From contig CAJTRM010000024.1 of the NCBI GenBank assembly GCA_910578865.1, forward strand, positions 1-44,796: DNA of 44,796 nt, read 5' to 3'. Origin of the DNA: an uncultured Dorea sp. (lineage in GTDB: Bacteria > Bacillota_A > Clostridia > Lachnospirales > Lachnospiraceae). The notes under the pieces were generated by a model that did no database searches, was not told the DNA's origin, and saw nothing but the letters and a program-made list of their open reading frames with translations. The first letter of the stretch is position 1. The number at the start of each line of letters is the position of its first letter. The translations under genes were made by a program, and so were the position numbers. Positions 25,683-34,516 of the stretch are shown here, one piece after another.

Positions 25683-26701
25683 TGCACCAACCTCTCATTC
25701 TCCTGTCTGCTCCGGACCGCAATCCGGTAATATCCGGACGAAAGTCCCCGGTAGTTTCCGCAGTCGCGAATCAGATACCCTGCTTTCAGGGCCTGATCAT
25801 ACAACCCCGGAGAGCCTTTAAAAAACACATAATTTGCTCTTGACTCATAAGTCTCATATCCAAGACCGTCAAGCTCCCGGATCAGATATTCCCGCCCCTC
25901 TTTTACAAACGCTCTGGTGGCCTCCAGATAGTCCCTGTAATCTTCAAGGGCCGCCGTCCCAGCCTCCTGGGCGGGAACAGATACGTTCCATGGCTGCATA
26001 CAGGAAGCCATATCCCGGAGCAGGGATGCATTTGCGCTGACGGCATATCCAAGCCGGAGGCCCGGCATGCAGAAAATCTTTGTAAATGCTTTGATGACCA
26101 GAAGCTCCGGATATTCTCCCCGGTATTTCTGCATCTCATACCGCTGCGGCTCCTCCAGAAATTCAATAAAGCACTCATCCAGCACCAGTATCGTTCCGTG
26201 CTCCTTACATTTTTGCAGGACTTTCCCAAGCAGCTCCTTTTCCGTCACCACGCCGGTAGGATTGTTCGGGTTGCACAAAAAGAACATATCAAACCCGGCA
26301 TCCAGCTCCTCCAGCAGATCCTCCTGCACTGCAAAGCCGTCCCGGGCCTTCAGTTCATAGTACCGGATGTCCGGGCATACGAGACGAAGTGCATTCTCAT
26401 ATTCCGCGAAGGTAGGCGCCGGCAGAAGCGCCCGCTTTGGCTTTACGGCCAGCACTGCCGTGAAAAAAAGCTCTGCCGCCCCATTTCCGCACAGGATTTC
26501 CGAAGCATCCACACCTTCAAAGCTGCTGATCGCATTCCGAAGCCCCTCGCACTGCACGTCCGGATAATGAACCATCCGCACCGCGCTGTCCCTGACTGCC
26601 CTCACCACAGCCTCCTGCGGTCCCAGGGGATTGCTGTTCACAGAAAAATCTGCCGCTATCGTATGTCTGTAAATATCTCCTCCGTGAATCTGTTCTCTCA
26701 C
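25664..26701 (-). CDS. cobD: L-threonine-O-3-phosphate decarboxylase
   Basis: A 345-residue PLP enzyme of aminotransferase fold that makes (R)-1-amino-2-propanol phosphate, the linker arm attached by CbiB. The PLP lysine lies in KAFTKIFCMPGLRLGY, and the CNPNNPTG motif binds the cofactor. It uses a GTG start, supported by AAAGGGG 6 nt upstream. A 70-nt gap separates it from cbiB, with no clear terminator or promoter. Confidence 0.92.
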   Translation of the reverse strand: MREQIHGGDIYRHTIAADFSVNSNPLGPQEAVVRAVRDSAVRMVHYPDVQCEGLRNAISSFEGVDASEILCGNGAAELFFTAVLAVKPKRALLPAPTFAEYENALRLVCPDIRYYELKARDGFAVQEDLLEELDAGFDMFFLCNPNNPTGVVTEKELLGKVLQKCKEHGTILVLDECFIEFLEEPQRYEMQKYRGEYPELLVIKAFTKIFCMPGLRLGYAVSANASLLRDMASCMQPWNVSVPAQEAGTAALEDYRDYLEATRAFVKEGREYLIRELDGLGYETYESRANYVFFKGSPGLYDQALKAGYLIRDCGNYRGLSSGYYRIAVRSRQENERLVQWLKQL

Positions 26702-26771
26702 TTTTTACCCCTTTCTTATCCTTAACGGTCTAATACCTGCAGCACCTGCCTCCTGAGAGTATCCGTCTATT

Positions 26772-27752
26772 CTACAGAAATATCCGGATAAACAGCCCCT
26801 TCGCCCCAAGCAGCAGGACAAGAGAGCATACCGCCGCCGCATACAAAAGTCGGTGTGCCCTTCGGATATCCACCGGCTCAATCTCCCTTACAGGATCCCC
26901 GATCGTGGGCTTGTGATACAATGTGCCGAAATACCATGCGTCCCCTGCAAGTTCCACCCCGAGAGCACCCGCCATCACCGACTCTGTCTGGGCAGCATTG
27001 GGGCTTTTATGTTTTTTCCGGTCACGCAGGTAGATTCTGCAGGCATTTTTTGCATCCATCCCGGTCACGGCGCTTCCAAGGATCATACAGCCTGCCGACA
27101 GACGAGCCGGAAGATAATTGACGGCATCGTCAAGCCGCGCCGCCGCCGTTCCGAAATACCAATAGCGTTCGTTCTGATAGCCCACCATAGAATCCATCGT
27201 ATTCACAGCTTTATAGGCGAACCCCAGAACCGCGCCCCCAAGCGCCATATAAAACATCGGCGCCGTCACCCCGTCCGAGGTATTCTCTGCAATCGTCTCT
27301 ACCGCTGCCTTTGTAACCCCTTCCTCTGTCAGGTCCCTGGTATCTCTCCCGACGATCATAGATACCGCTTTCCTTGCATCTTCAAGGCTTCCTTTCTCCA
27401 ACGCCCGGTATACCTTGTCACTCTCTGTCTTTAAAGATCTGACTGCCAGAATCTGATAGCACATAAAACTCTCCACTGTCATCCCAAGCCAAAAACTCCA
27501 TCGGTAGGATGCCCACAGGATCAAGGCCGGAACTGCCACTCCTGCCCCGAGGACAATCAGCACCAACACCGCTCCGCCTGCCCGCTCGCCTCCCGGAGTC
27601 TTAAAAAAGCATTTTCTTATAATTCGCTCGGATCCTGTGATCAGGTGCCCGATCAGCCGCACCGGATGGTAGAGCCATCCGGGATCCCCCAGCATCAGAT
27701 CCAGCACAAAACCAATCACCGGAGGCAGCATCATTTGTAAGATTGAATTCAT
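26772..27752 (-). CDS. cbiB: Adenosylcobinamide-phosphate synthase CbiB
   Basis: A 326-residue inner-membrane enzyme attaching aminopropanol phosphate to adenosylcobyric acid. Typical segments are LDLMLGDPGWLYHPVRLIG near the N-terminus, NTSDGVTAPMFY, VNTMDSMVGYQNERY, and WYFGTLYHKPTIGD near the end. The ATG at 27752 with GGGGAAGG just upstream gives the family N-terminus; longer in-frame starts lack good sites. The first 152 nt overlap the end of cobC in another frame. Confidence 0.93.
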   Translation of the reverse strand: MNSILQMMLPPVIGFVLDLMLGDPGWLYHPVRLIGHLITGSERIIRKCFFKTPGGERAGGAVLVLIVLGAGVAVPALILWASYRWSFWLGMTVESFMCYQILAVRSLKTESDKVYRALEKGSLEDARKAVSMIVGRDTRDLTEEGVTKAAVETIAENTSDGVTAPMFYMALGGAVLGFAYKAVNTMDSMVGYQNERYWYFGTAAARLDDAVNYLPARLSAGCMILGSAVTGMDAKNACRIYLRDRKKHKSPNAAQTESVMAGALGVELAGDAWYFGTLYHKPTIGDPVREIEPVDIRRAHRLLYAAAVCSLVLLLGAKGLFIRIFL

Positions 27753-28269
27753 ATCCTTCCCCGTTTCCAACCTGAAAATCATAATATCCGCCCGAAGGCT
27801 TCGCATATCGCTCCATAATACTCATAATCGTCCCGCCATGTACGATCAGGGCGGCACATCCGATCTTCCCCCGGCGGCACATTTCCATAACTCTGGAAAA
27901 TCCCCCAAGGCACCGTCCGGAAAATTCCTCCCGGCTTTCCCCGCCCGGAAACGGCAGCGTACCGCCGCTGTCTATCCACGCCTGATACTCCGGCATGCCG
28001 GACAGTTCTTCATAATTCCGATTCTCGAATTTTCCGAAATCACACTCTGCCAGTTCCTCCACCACTACATAAGTTTGCTCCGGATAAATCAGTTCTGCCG
28101 TCTGAACACAGCGTTTCATAGGACTTACAAATACTGCCTCCGCCTCCGGATATGTTCTGGAGCGAAGCAGTTCCATTCCTTCCTTACACAACCCTTCATC
28201 CGTACGCCCGATATAACGCCGTTCCAGATTCCCGGCCGTGAGAGAATGGCGGATCAGATACAGCCTCAT
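27601..28269 (-). CDS. cobC: Histidine-phosphatase family protein, probable alpha-ribazole phosphatase CobC
   Basis: A 222-residue phosphoglycerate-mutase-fold phosphatase expected to remove phosphate during nucleotide-loop assembly. Catalytic residues are Arg7 and His8 (LIRHSLTAGN; the usual RHG is RHS here), the second arginine in SPMKRCVQTAE, and His144 in IVHGGT. The start at 28269 overlaps the short cobU-like gene as ATGA. The recognisable domain ends at about residue 173, exactly where cbiB begins. The remaining 50 codons run through cbiB in another frame and look unlike the family. Confidence 0.8.
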   Translation of the reverse strand: MRLYLIRHSLTAGNLERRYIGRTDEGLCKEGMELLRSRTYPEAEAVFVSPMKRCVQTAELIYPEQTYVVVEELAECDFGKFENRNYEELSGMPEYQAWIDSGGTLPFPGGESREEFSGRCLGGFSRVMEMCRRGKIGCAALIVHGGTIMSIMERYAKPSGGYYDFQVGNGEGYEFNLTNDAASGDWFCAGSDAGGSRMALPSGAADRAPDHRIRANYKKMLF

Positions 28270-28652
28270 CCTTTGATCACCGTCCCTGCCCCGCAGACCA
28301 CCCGGTATACCTGACTGGCGTAAGACGCGATCCTTGTACACACCCGCCCGGTCACCTCCCGGTACTCCCGGTCGAAGGCGTCCGCCGGGACGATCCCATA
28401 CCCGATCTCGTCCGTCACCATAACCATATCCGGATTCTCCCGATAGATCAGATCCGCCAGTTGAAGAAGTTCCTCCTCTGTCTTTCCCTCCTTCATACGC
28501 ATTTCAATATATGAATGGAAATGATGGATCCCGCCGCAGGACAGCAGCTCCTGCTCAGAGCATGTCCGGCCGTCTGCCCAGGATGTTTTCGGAAAAAGGC
28601 TGGCGGCATAATTCAGTTTTCCCTGATAAGCGCCTCCTGTCACCAAGATCAT
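28266..28652 (-). CDS. Short CobU-like protein with degenerate P-loop
   Basis: A 128-residue relative of adenosylcobinamide kinase/guanylyltransferase. It keeps the fold ends: an N-terminal loop GGAYQGKL and the C-terminal VTDEIGYGIVPADAFDREY segment with GRVCTRIA. But the P-loop lacks the usual Ser/Thr after Lys, and the middle of the protein, including the guanylylated-histidine region (RHxA), is missing. A full-length cobU lies two genes upstream, so this is a second, reduced paralogue. Its ribosome binding site is good (AAAGGAG) and it is tightly packed with cobC, so it is likely expressed. The function is not clear. Confidence 0.78.
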   Translation of the reverse strand: MILVTGGAYQGKLNYAASLFPKTSWADGRTCSEQELLSCGGIHHFHSYIEMRMKEGKTEEELLQLADLIYRENPDMVMVTDEIGYGIVPADAFDREYREVTGRVCTRIASYASQVYRVVCGAGTVIKG

Positions 28653-28728
28653 ATGAATTCTCCTTTCCGTTTTCCAGACAACTCTTCCCGCATTTCTAAA
28701 TACCTCACTTCAAAAAAGCATCACGCCT

Positions 28729-29511
28729 TCACACAACCGCCGCCGTCGCCACAACCGCAGCAGCCGCCACAGCCAGTTCACACACCTGCAGGAAATACCC
28801 CGCAAGATCCCCGGTCACCCCGCCGAATTTCGTCCGCGACATCCGGTAGTAATATCCGAACACCCCTCCGGCCGCCAGCAGACAGATAAGCCCGGCAAGT
28901 CCTCCGGCTGTCAGCATCGCCGCGCCGATCCCTCCGAGATAAATAAAAAGCACGGCAAGCACTGTCCTCTTCCTGGCCCCCCGGGAAAACGAGGCTGCAA
29001 GCCCTTGTTTCCTTGCCTGGGGAAAACAGAGCACCGATATGCCGCTTAAGGTCCGGGACAACAGAAATCCCAGACACACAAGCTTGACGCTCCTACCGGT
29101 CAGGGAAGCATAAACCCCCAGGTACATCAGGAAATACACCCCGCAGGACAGAACTGCAAAGGCGCCGGTATGGGGATCCTTCAGAATCTCCAGACGTCTC
29201 TCTGCCGGCTGCCAGGAGCTCAAGGCATCCTGCGTATCCAGAAACCCGTCCATATGGATCCCTCCGCTGATTGCCACCGGCAGGATCAAGAGGAGCACTG
29301 TAAAAAACAGCGGATCCAGGGCTGCCCCCTGCCTGCCTGCTAAAAGCTTCCACTGATATACTGCCCACGTTGCCATTCCGATAACTGCTCCGACCCACGG
29401 AAAAAAACACATAGCATACGACGTATTTTCTTCTGTCCATTCACTGGCCGGCATCGGAATCCTGCTGTACATGGAAAATGCAATTTTAAAACTGTTCCAC
29501 AATTTTTTCAT
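28729..29511 (-). CDS. cobS: Adenosylcobinamide-GDP ribazoletransferase (cobalamin synthase)
   Basis: A 260-residue polytopic membrane enzyme joining adenosylcobinamide-GDP to alpha-ribazole(-phosphate). The acidic metal-binding motif GGIHMDGFLDTQDAL and the following LKDPHTGAFA are diagnostic, as is the N-terminal FSMYSRIPMP. The ATG at 29511 overlaps cobU by 26 nt, with GGAG 10 nt upstream. A run of alanine- and valine-rich residues forms the C-terminus. A 76-nt gap follows before the short cobU-like gene. Confidence 0.93.
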   Translation of the reverse strand: MKKLWNSFKIAFSMYSRIPMPASEWTEENTSYAMCFFPWVGAVIGMATWAVYQWKLLAGRQGAALDPLFFTVLLLILPVAISGGIHMDGFLDTQDALSSWQPAERRLEILKDPHTGAFAVLSCGVYFLMYLGVYASLTGRSVKLVCLGFLLSRTLSGISVLCFPQARKQGLAASFSRGARKRTVLAVLFIYLGGIGAAMLTAGGLAGLICLLAAGGVFGYYYRMSRTKFGGVTGDLAGYFLQVCELAVAAAAVVATAAVV

Positions 29512-30037
29512 CGTTCTTGATCTCCACCGGAATACCATACACAACTTCTGTCACCCTCTGTGCCATCCCGCAAAGCCTCTGGTTCAGTCCTCCCAAAAGC
29601 ATCCGGTACGCCTCTGTCCCGGCCGAATACCTGCACAGATCCGAACACACCTCGTTGGTCACGATCACAAGACACTCTGTGTGACGCTTTAAATGCCGGA
29701 TCCCTTCCAGAATTTTCTCCGTGGTATCCTGTATTCCCTTCTGCGTCCCGTCTCTCCCGAAAAACTCATTGGCCGCCAGATTAGACACACACTCCAAAAG
29801 GATGCCGCCGTTTGGCAGGATCTCAAGAGCCTCCAGGTCTCTTTGGCACTCCCGGGTAACAAATCCCTTTCCTGCCCGCAGCGCCTGATGTCTTGCAATC
29901 CTTCGCTTTCCTTCTTCTCCATAAGGCTCCATCGTCGCTACATAGATGCAGCCTCCGCTTTTTTTGCGGGCAAGCAGCCAATCCTCCGCGTAAGCAGATT
30001 TCCCACTGCCGCTTCCCCCGGTGATCAGATGTATCAT
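29486..30037 (-). CDS. cobU: Adenosylcobinamide kinase / adenosylcobinamide-phosphate guanylyltransferase
   Basis: A 183-residue bifunctional enzyme of nucleotide-loop assembly. It has an intact P-loop GGSGSGKS (7-14) and the CIYVATMEP segment. RRIARHQA contains the histidine (His50) expected to be guanylylated. The C-terminal half has IVTNEV, LNQRL and VVYGIPVEIK. It overlaps cobT as ATGA. Compared with the short paralogue downstream, this copy has all catalytic parts. Confidence 0.93.
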   Translation of the reverse strand: MIHLITGGSGSGKSAYAEDWLLARKKSGGCIYVATMEPYGEEGKRRIARHQALRAGKGFVTRECQRDLEALEILPNGGILLECVSNLAANEFFGRDGTQKGIQDTTEKILEGIRHLKRHTECLVIVTNEVCSDLCRYSAGTEAYRMLLGGLNQRLCGMAQRVTEVVYGIPVEIKNDEKIVEQF

Positions 30038-31116
30038 ACGAACCTACATTCCTCCAGATTCCGGTAATCCTTATAATCCTCAATCTGATGTTGGGTAAAC
30101 GTGCCCATCCTCTCATACACCGCACACGCCATATCAAGAACCGGAAGGAATGCGACAGCTCCCGTACCCTCGCCGAGACACATGCCAAGATCAAGCCCCG
30201 GCTGCAGCTTTAAAGCCTCCATCACTCTTCTCGTCCCCGGCTCTTTGGATGTGTGGGATGCAAGAAGATATTCTCTGACAAGTGGGCACATACGGACAGA
30301 AAGAAGTGCCGCCACAGCCGATATAAATCCGTCTACCACAACGGGGATCCGAAAGCAGGCACCACCCAGATAAACCCCCAGAAGCCCTGCCAGGTCAAGC
30401 CCCCCCACCTTAGAAACCACATCCATCGGATCCGCAGGATCCGGCCGGTTTCTTTCAACGGCCGCCTGCACTGCCTGAATTTTCCGTTCAAGACCGGCGG
30501 CATCAAGCCCTGCGCCGCACCCTGTCAGCTCTTCAGCGCCCCGTGACAACAGCACACATGCCACGGCGCTGCTGGTGGTCGTATTGCCGATCCCCATCTC
30601 TCCGGTACACAAGATCTGGTATCCTTCTTCCTTCCGTTCCCTCACAATATCGATTCCTTCCAGCACTGCCTGAAGCGCTTCTTCCCTAGACATGGCCGGG
30701 CCTTTTACGATATTTCCGGTCCCCCGGCGGATCTTGCGGCCGGGCACCTTCGTATCCACCGCCATTCCGATATCTACAGGAAACAGCCTGACTCCGGCTT
30801 TTTCACACATAATGGCCGCACTTGTATCCCCGGTCAGGAAATTCTCCGCCACAATCGCCGTCACTTCCTGCCCTGTCTGTGTGACGCCTTCCTCCACCAC
30901 TCCGTTGTCCGCACACATCACGATCAACCCTCTCTTATCAAGCCGTACCCCAGCATCTCCGGTAATACCCGCAATCTGTACAACAGCATCCTCCAGGCTT
31001 CCCAGGCTGTAAAGAGGCTTGGCAATGGAATTCCACCTCTGCCTGGCCGCCTCCATGGCCGGACGGTCCAGCGGTCTTATGCCTTCCATCCATTCTTTTA
31101 GCTTTCTCTCTGACAT
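30034..31116 (-). CDS. cobT: Nicotinate-nucleotide:dimethylbenzimidazole phosphoribosyltransferase
   Basis: A 360-residue cytoplasmic enzyme that makes alpha-ribazole phosphate (or a related lower-ligand nucleotide) from nicotinate mononucleotide and a base. It contains the SLGSLE segment, VMCADNGVVEEGVTQ, GEMGIGNTTTSSA and the C-terminal CLGEGTGAVAFLPVLD segment with the catalytic glutamate. The ATG at 31116 is preceded by AAAGGAG and overlaps cbiA by 19 nt. No gene for making dimethylbenzimidazole is present, so the base actually used is unknown. Confidence 0.95.
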   Translation of the reverse strand: MSERKLKEWMEGIRPLDRPAMEAARQRWNSIAKPLYSLGSLEDAVVQIAGITGDAGVRLDKRGLIVMCADNGVVEEGVTQTGQEVTAIVAENFLTGDTSAAIMCEKAGVRLFPVDIGMAVDTKVPGRKIRRGTGNIVKGPAMSREEALQAVLEGIDIVRERKEEGYQILCTGEMGIGNTTTSSAVACVLLSRGAEELTGCGAGLDAAGLERKIQAVQAAVERNRPDPADPMDVVSKVGGLDLAGLLGVYLGGACFRIPVVVDGFISAVAALLSVRMCPLVREYLLASHTSKEPGTRRVMEALKLQPGLDLGMCLGEGTGAVAFLPVLDMACAVYERMGTFTQHQIEDYKDYRNLEECRFV

Positions 31117-32534
31117 CTGTCTCTCCTTTGCCTTTCCTTCCTGCACGCTTCAAGAAATCCTTCCGCCACCTCCATCGCTCCCCGGTAGCAGATATGCGGA
31201 TATCCTGCAAGCAGCGTATCAGTACTGACCATACAGTCCCAGCTGCACTCTGACAATGGCTTCCTCGCACAAAACTCATCCCCGCACGCAGAAGACTCAT
31301 AATAGTGAAATTCATGTGCCGGGATCTCTCCGGCTTTCCGGCCAAACACACTCCCGCCTGACAGCGTCACATATCCAAAACGCTTCAGAGAAGGCGTATA
31401 GAAGCTTTTTCCTTCCAGAGCCCCGGCCATAGGATAGCATGCCCCTGTCTGATCCTCCATACTTTCCTGAAGATACATGAATCCGCCGCACTCCGCCATA
31501 CAGGGAAGACCGCCTTTCACCGCATTGCGGATCTCTCTTTGCATGTCACGGTTCTCGCTTAAAGCTCCGGCATACAGCTCCGGATATCCGCCATAGAGCA
31601 AGAGCCCGTCGATATCCTCCGGCAAATGCCCGTCTCTCAGCGGTGAAAACGGAACCAGACAGGCCCCCTTCTCCTTAAGGATCCTCAGATTGTCTTCATA
31701 CATAAAACAGAATGCCTCATCCCGTGCAAGAGCCACCCGAAGAGAAACCGGCTCCTTCCGTTCTGTCTCTGCCCCCTTCTTAAAACGCTCTGATCCTTCT
31801 GCACTCTCTGCCGCATTTTTTACATGCTCCGACTCCTCTGCACGCTCCGCCAGCCGCAAAAGTCCGTCAAGATCCACGGTCTGCTCCATCTGCCTGCCCA
31901 GATCCTCAAGGATCCGCCGGGATCCTTCCTCCGCATAAGGCAGCCTTAAGCCCAGATAACGGCTTTTCAAAGTACATTCTTCCATATGAGGCACAAACCC
32001 ATAGACCTTTACCGGAAGCTGTTCCTCAAGCAGCGTTTTCATACGCCCGTAGAGCGCGGGGGAGATGCGGTTCAGGATCACACCTTTAATATGGCTGTTC
32101 TCCCGGTACTCCAGCATTCCCCGGATCCATGCCGCTATGGAAACACTGGCGCCCCTGCAGTCCACCACCAGCACTGCCGGAACCCCGATACTGTCCGCCA
32201 CCTCATAAGTGCTCGCCTTCACAGATACTCCTGCAAGGCCGTCATAGTAGCCCATAACACCTTCCACCACAGCCAGATCTGCGGTTCTGCTATATGTGGA
32301 AAAAATATCCTTTACCCCCCTGCGGCTGCACAGAAAGGTATCCAGGTTAAAACTCTCACATCCCAGCACCTCCCTGTGGAACATAGGGTCAATATAATCC
32401 GGACCACATTTAAAGGCAGCTACGCGAAGCCCTTTGTTCTGCCATGCCTTCATAAGTCCGCAGGCAACCATTGTTTTACCCGCCCCGCTTGACATCGCTG
32501 CAATCAATATCCCCGGCACCTGCATCCTTCTCAT
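31098..32534 (-). CDS. cbiA: Cobyrinate a,c-diamide synthase
   Basis: A 478-residue glutamine amidotransferase amidating the a and c side chains of cobyrinate. The N-terminal ATPase domain has SSGAGKT and FKCGPDYIDPMFH. The C-terminal glutaminase domain has the nucleophile cysteine in AECGGFMYL and the histidine in PAHEFHYYES. The ATG at 32534 overlaps the previous stop as ATGA with AGGAAG upstream; an ATG three codons later, with AAAGGA, is equally plausible. An acidic, repeat-like linker (EESEHVKNAAESAEGSERFK) separates the two domains. Confidence 0.94.
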   Translation of the reverse strand: MRRMQVPGILIAAMSSGAGKTMVACGLMKAWQNKGLRVAAFKCGPDYIDPMFHREVLGCESFNLDTFLCSRRGVKDIFSTYSRTADLAVVEGVMGYYDGLAGVSVKASTYEVADSIGVPAVLVVDCRGASVSIAAWIRGMLEYRENSHIKGVILNRISPALYGRMKTLLEEQLPVKVYGFVPHMEECTLKSRYLGLRLPYAEEGSRRILEDLGRQMEQTVDLDGLLRLAERAEESEHVKNAAESAEGSERFKKGAETERKEPVSLRVALARDEAFCFMYEDNLRILKEKGACLVPFSPLRDGHLPEDIDGLLLYGGYPELYAGALSENRDMQREIRNAVKGGLPCMAECGGFMYLQESMEDQTGACYPMAGALEGKSFYTPSLKRFGYVTLSGGSVFGRKAGEIPAHEFHYYESSACGDEFCARKPLSECSWDCMVSTDTLLAGYPHICYRGAMEVAEGFLEACRKERQRRDRCQRES

Positions 32535-34516
32535 TCCTTTCTTCCTGCAAATGTAAAGCTGATCACATACACCGGATTCTGTCCGGTCATCATATGATAC
32601 CCCCCTATGGACCATGACTTTGCTGCAGACAGCTGCATGATTTCTTCATCTTCAGTGTCCTGTCCGTCCAGATACTCCATCACATCCTTAAGGGTCTCCA
32701 GCGTAATTGCATTCACCACTACTCTGGCAGAAGGATTTTTGGCCCTTGCCAGGTCAAGGATCTCCTTAAGATGTCCCCTGCTGCCCCCTATAAACACACC
32801 GTCCGCAGCCGGAAGCCCCGGAAGGACCTCTGTTGCCTCTCCCTCCACGATATGGACGTTATCCGCCTTCAGCCGGCGGCTGTTCTCCTCAATCAGCCTG
32901 ACGGCCTCTTTTTTGACCTCGACGGCATACACCTGCCCCAGATCTGCCAGAAGCGCCGCCTCCACAGACACAGAGCCGGTGCCGGCCCCCACATCATAGA
33001 TGACAGAATCTCTTCGGATCCGCAGCTTTGACAGGCTGACGCTTCGGACCTCCGCTTTTGTCATCGGCACATTCCCCCGCAAAAACCAATCGTCCGGGAT
33101 TCCGGATAACGGCAGCTGCTGCCCGTCCGGATGTTCTACCGAAAAAACAGCCAGATCTCCTCCGTCATAGGTCTCAAACTCCCTGGCAGTCCCCCGGAGG
33201 ATCTGTTCATTTTCATAGGACAGATGACTTCCGATACACACTTTGAGATTACCATAGCCGTATAATGTAAGCTTTTCCATGGCTCTTTGCACCCCTGCGG
33301 CGTTGTCTGTGAGCACCAGCACCCTGCGGTTTCTCTGTACTGCCTGGATCAGATTCCCTTCTCTGCCGTGCAGACTTAAAAGAGCGGCGTCCTCCCAGGA
33401 CACACCAAGCCTGGAACAAAAGTAAGCCACCGAAGAAATCCCGGGTATCATCTCCGTCTCTATGTGCGGCTCCTTCTCAAGCAGATCCCGGAGTTTTTTG
33501 GCGCCGCTGAAATATCCGGTGTCTCCGGACAGGACGACTACCACCTTCTCATACTCCGGATGCATGTTAATACAGGAAACAATCTCTGTCGGACGCACAG
33601 CAGTAACTACCTTCTTCCCCTCATTGTTCACTGCCTCTGTCATCCGCTTCCCGCCGATGATAAGCCCGGCCTCCCGGCAGGCCTCATGCGCCCGGCCGGT
33701 GAGCCACCCTTCGGCCCCCGGTCCCATTCCTACAAGAGAAACCTTACGGACATCTGTGAACCCTGTCTCTTTTTGCAGGAACCGGCACATCTCATGCAGG
33801 GAGAGGCCTTCCTCCTGTTCCGGCCTTGCGATCACTACAGTAGTTACTCCGGACAGCCTTGCCGCCTCACATTTTTCAAAATATCCTCCGGCCTCCCCGG
33901 ATTCCTTAGTCACAAGATAAGAAATCTGATATTCCCTGAGCACAGCAGCGTTCAGTTCCGTCGAAAAAGGCCCCTGCATACAGATCAGGTGGCGCCCGGA
34001 GATACCCAGGGCTTCACATTTATCAAAGGACTCTTTCACAGACAGCACCCTGGCATAGACCCGCTCCTTATAATCCGGAATCTCTGTATACGCCTCAAGT
34101 TCTTTGCTCCCGGTAGTGACAAGAATGTTCCCTCTTGTTCCTTTTAAATATTCCACAGCCTCCCGGACATTCTCCACACAGATGCCATCCTTCACTTCCT
34201 TTGCCTCTCTTGTAAGCCGCAGATATGGAACCTGAGATTTCCTGCAGGCTTCTTTCAGGTTCTCTGTCACCTCCCCGGCATGAGGGTGGGTCGCATCCAC
34301 TACATACCGGGGGCCGTATTCCTCAAGAAAACTCAGCATCTGAAAGCTGTCCATCCGGTGACAGGATACCGTAATATTTTCTGTCTGCGGCAGCAGGCTC
34401 TCTCCGTAGGCTGTTGCCACACACACATGGACGGACACCTTCCTTCCGGCCAGATATTCTGCCAGTTTCCGTCCTTCTGTTGTTCCTGCAAAAATCAAGA
34501 TCTTATCTTTCTCCAT
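32531..34516 (-). CDS. cbiJ-cbiET: Three-domain fusion CbiJ-CbiE-CbiT (precorrin-6A reductase, C-5 methyltransferase, C-15 methyltransferase/decarboxylase)
   Basis: A 661-residue protein covering consecutive steps of corrin ring completion. Residues 1-250 are the CbiJ/CobK reductase (FAGTTEGRKLAEYL, DATHPHAGEVTENL, TTGSKEL). Residues about 257-460 are CbiE (LVGMGPGAEGWLT, VLSGDTGYFSGAKKL, SLHGRE), methylating C-5. Residues about 478-661 are CbiT (YDVGAGTGSVSVEAALL, then IGGSRGHL), methylating C-15 and removing the ring-C acetate carboxyl. CbiE-CbiT fusion is well known (CobL); having CbiJ in front gives one polypeptide for three activities. No frame break is seen between domains. Confidence 0.93.
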   Translation of the reverse strand: MEKDKILIFAGTTEGRKLAEYLAGRKVSVHVCVATAYGESLLPQTENITVSCHRMDSFQMLSFLEEYGPRYVVDATHPHAGEVTENLKEACRKSQVPYLRLTREAKEVKDGICVENVREAVEYLKGTRGNILVTTGSKELEAYTEIPDYKERVYARVLSVKESFDKCEALGISGRHLICMQGPFSTELNAAVLREYQISYLVTKESGEAGGYFEKCEAARLSGVTTVVIARPEQEEGLSLHEMCRFLQKETGFTDVRKVSLVGMGPGAEGWLTGRAHEACREAGLIIGGKRMTEAVNNEGKKVVTAVRPTEIVSCINMHPEYEKVVVVLSGDTGYFSGAKKLRDLLEKEPHIETEMIPGISSVAYFCSRLGVSWEDAALLSLHGREGNLIQAVQRNRRVLVLTDNAAGVQRAMEKLTLYGYGNLKVCIGSHLSYENEQILRGTAREFETYDGGDLAVFSVEHPDGQQLPLSGIPDDWFLRGNVPMTKAEVRSVSLSKLRIRRDSVIYDVGAGTGSVSVEAALLADLGQVYAVEVKKEAVRLIEENSRRLKADNVHIVEGEATEVLPGLPAADGVFIGGSRGHLKEILDLARAKNPSARVVVNAITLETLKDVMEYLDGQDTEDEEIMQLSAAKSWSIGGYHMMTGQNPVYVISFTFAGRKE

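Noticed and set aside
24756..25730. 324-codon open frame on the plus strand
   Set aside because: It is entirely antisense to cbiP and the end of cobD, whose conserved motifs are clear. Its low-complexity, His/Arg-rich translation looks like a shadow frame.
28266..28652. Short cobU-like gene as a decayed pseudogene
   Set aside because: The frame is intact from a good ribosome binding site to an ATGA junction with cobC, and its C-terminal motifs are preserved, so it is treated as a gene.
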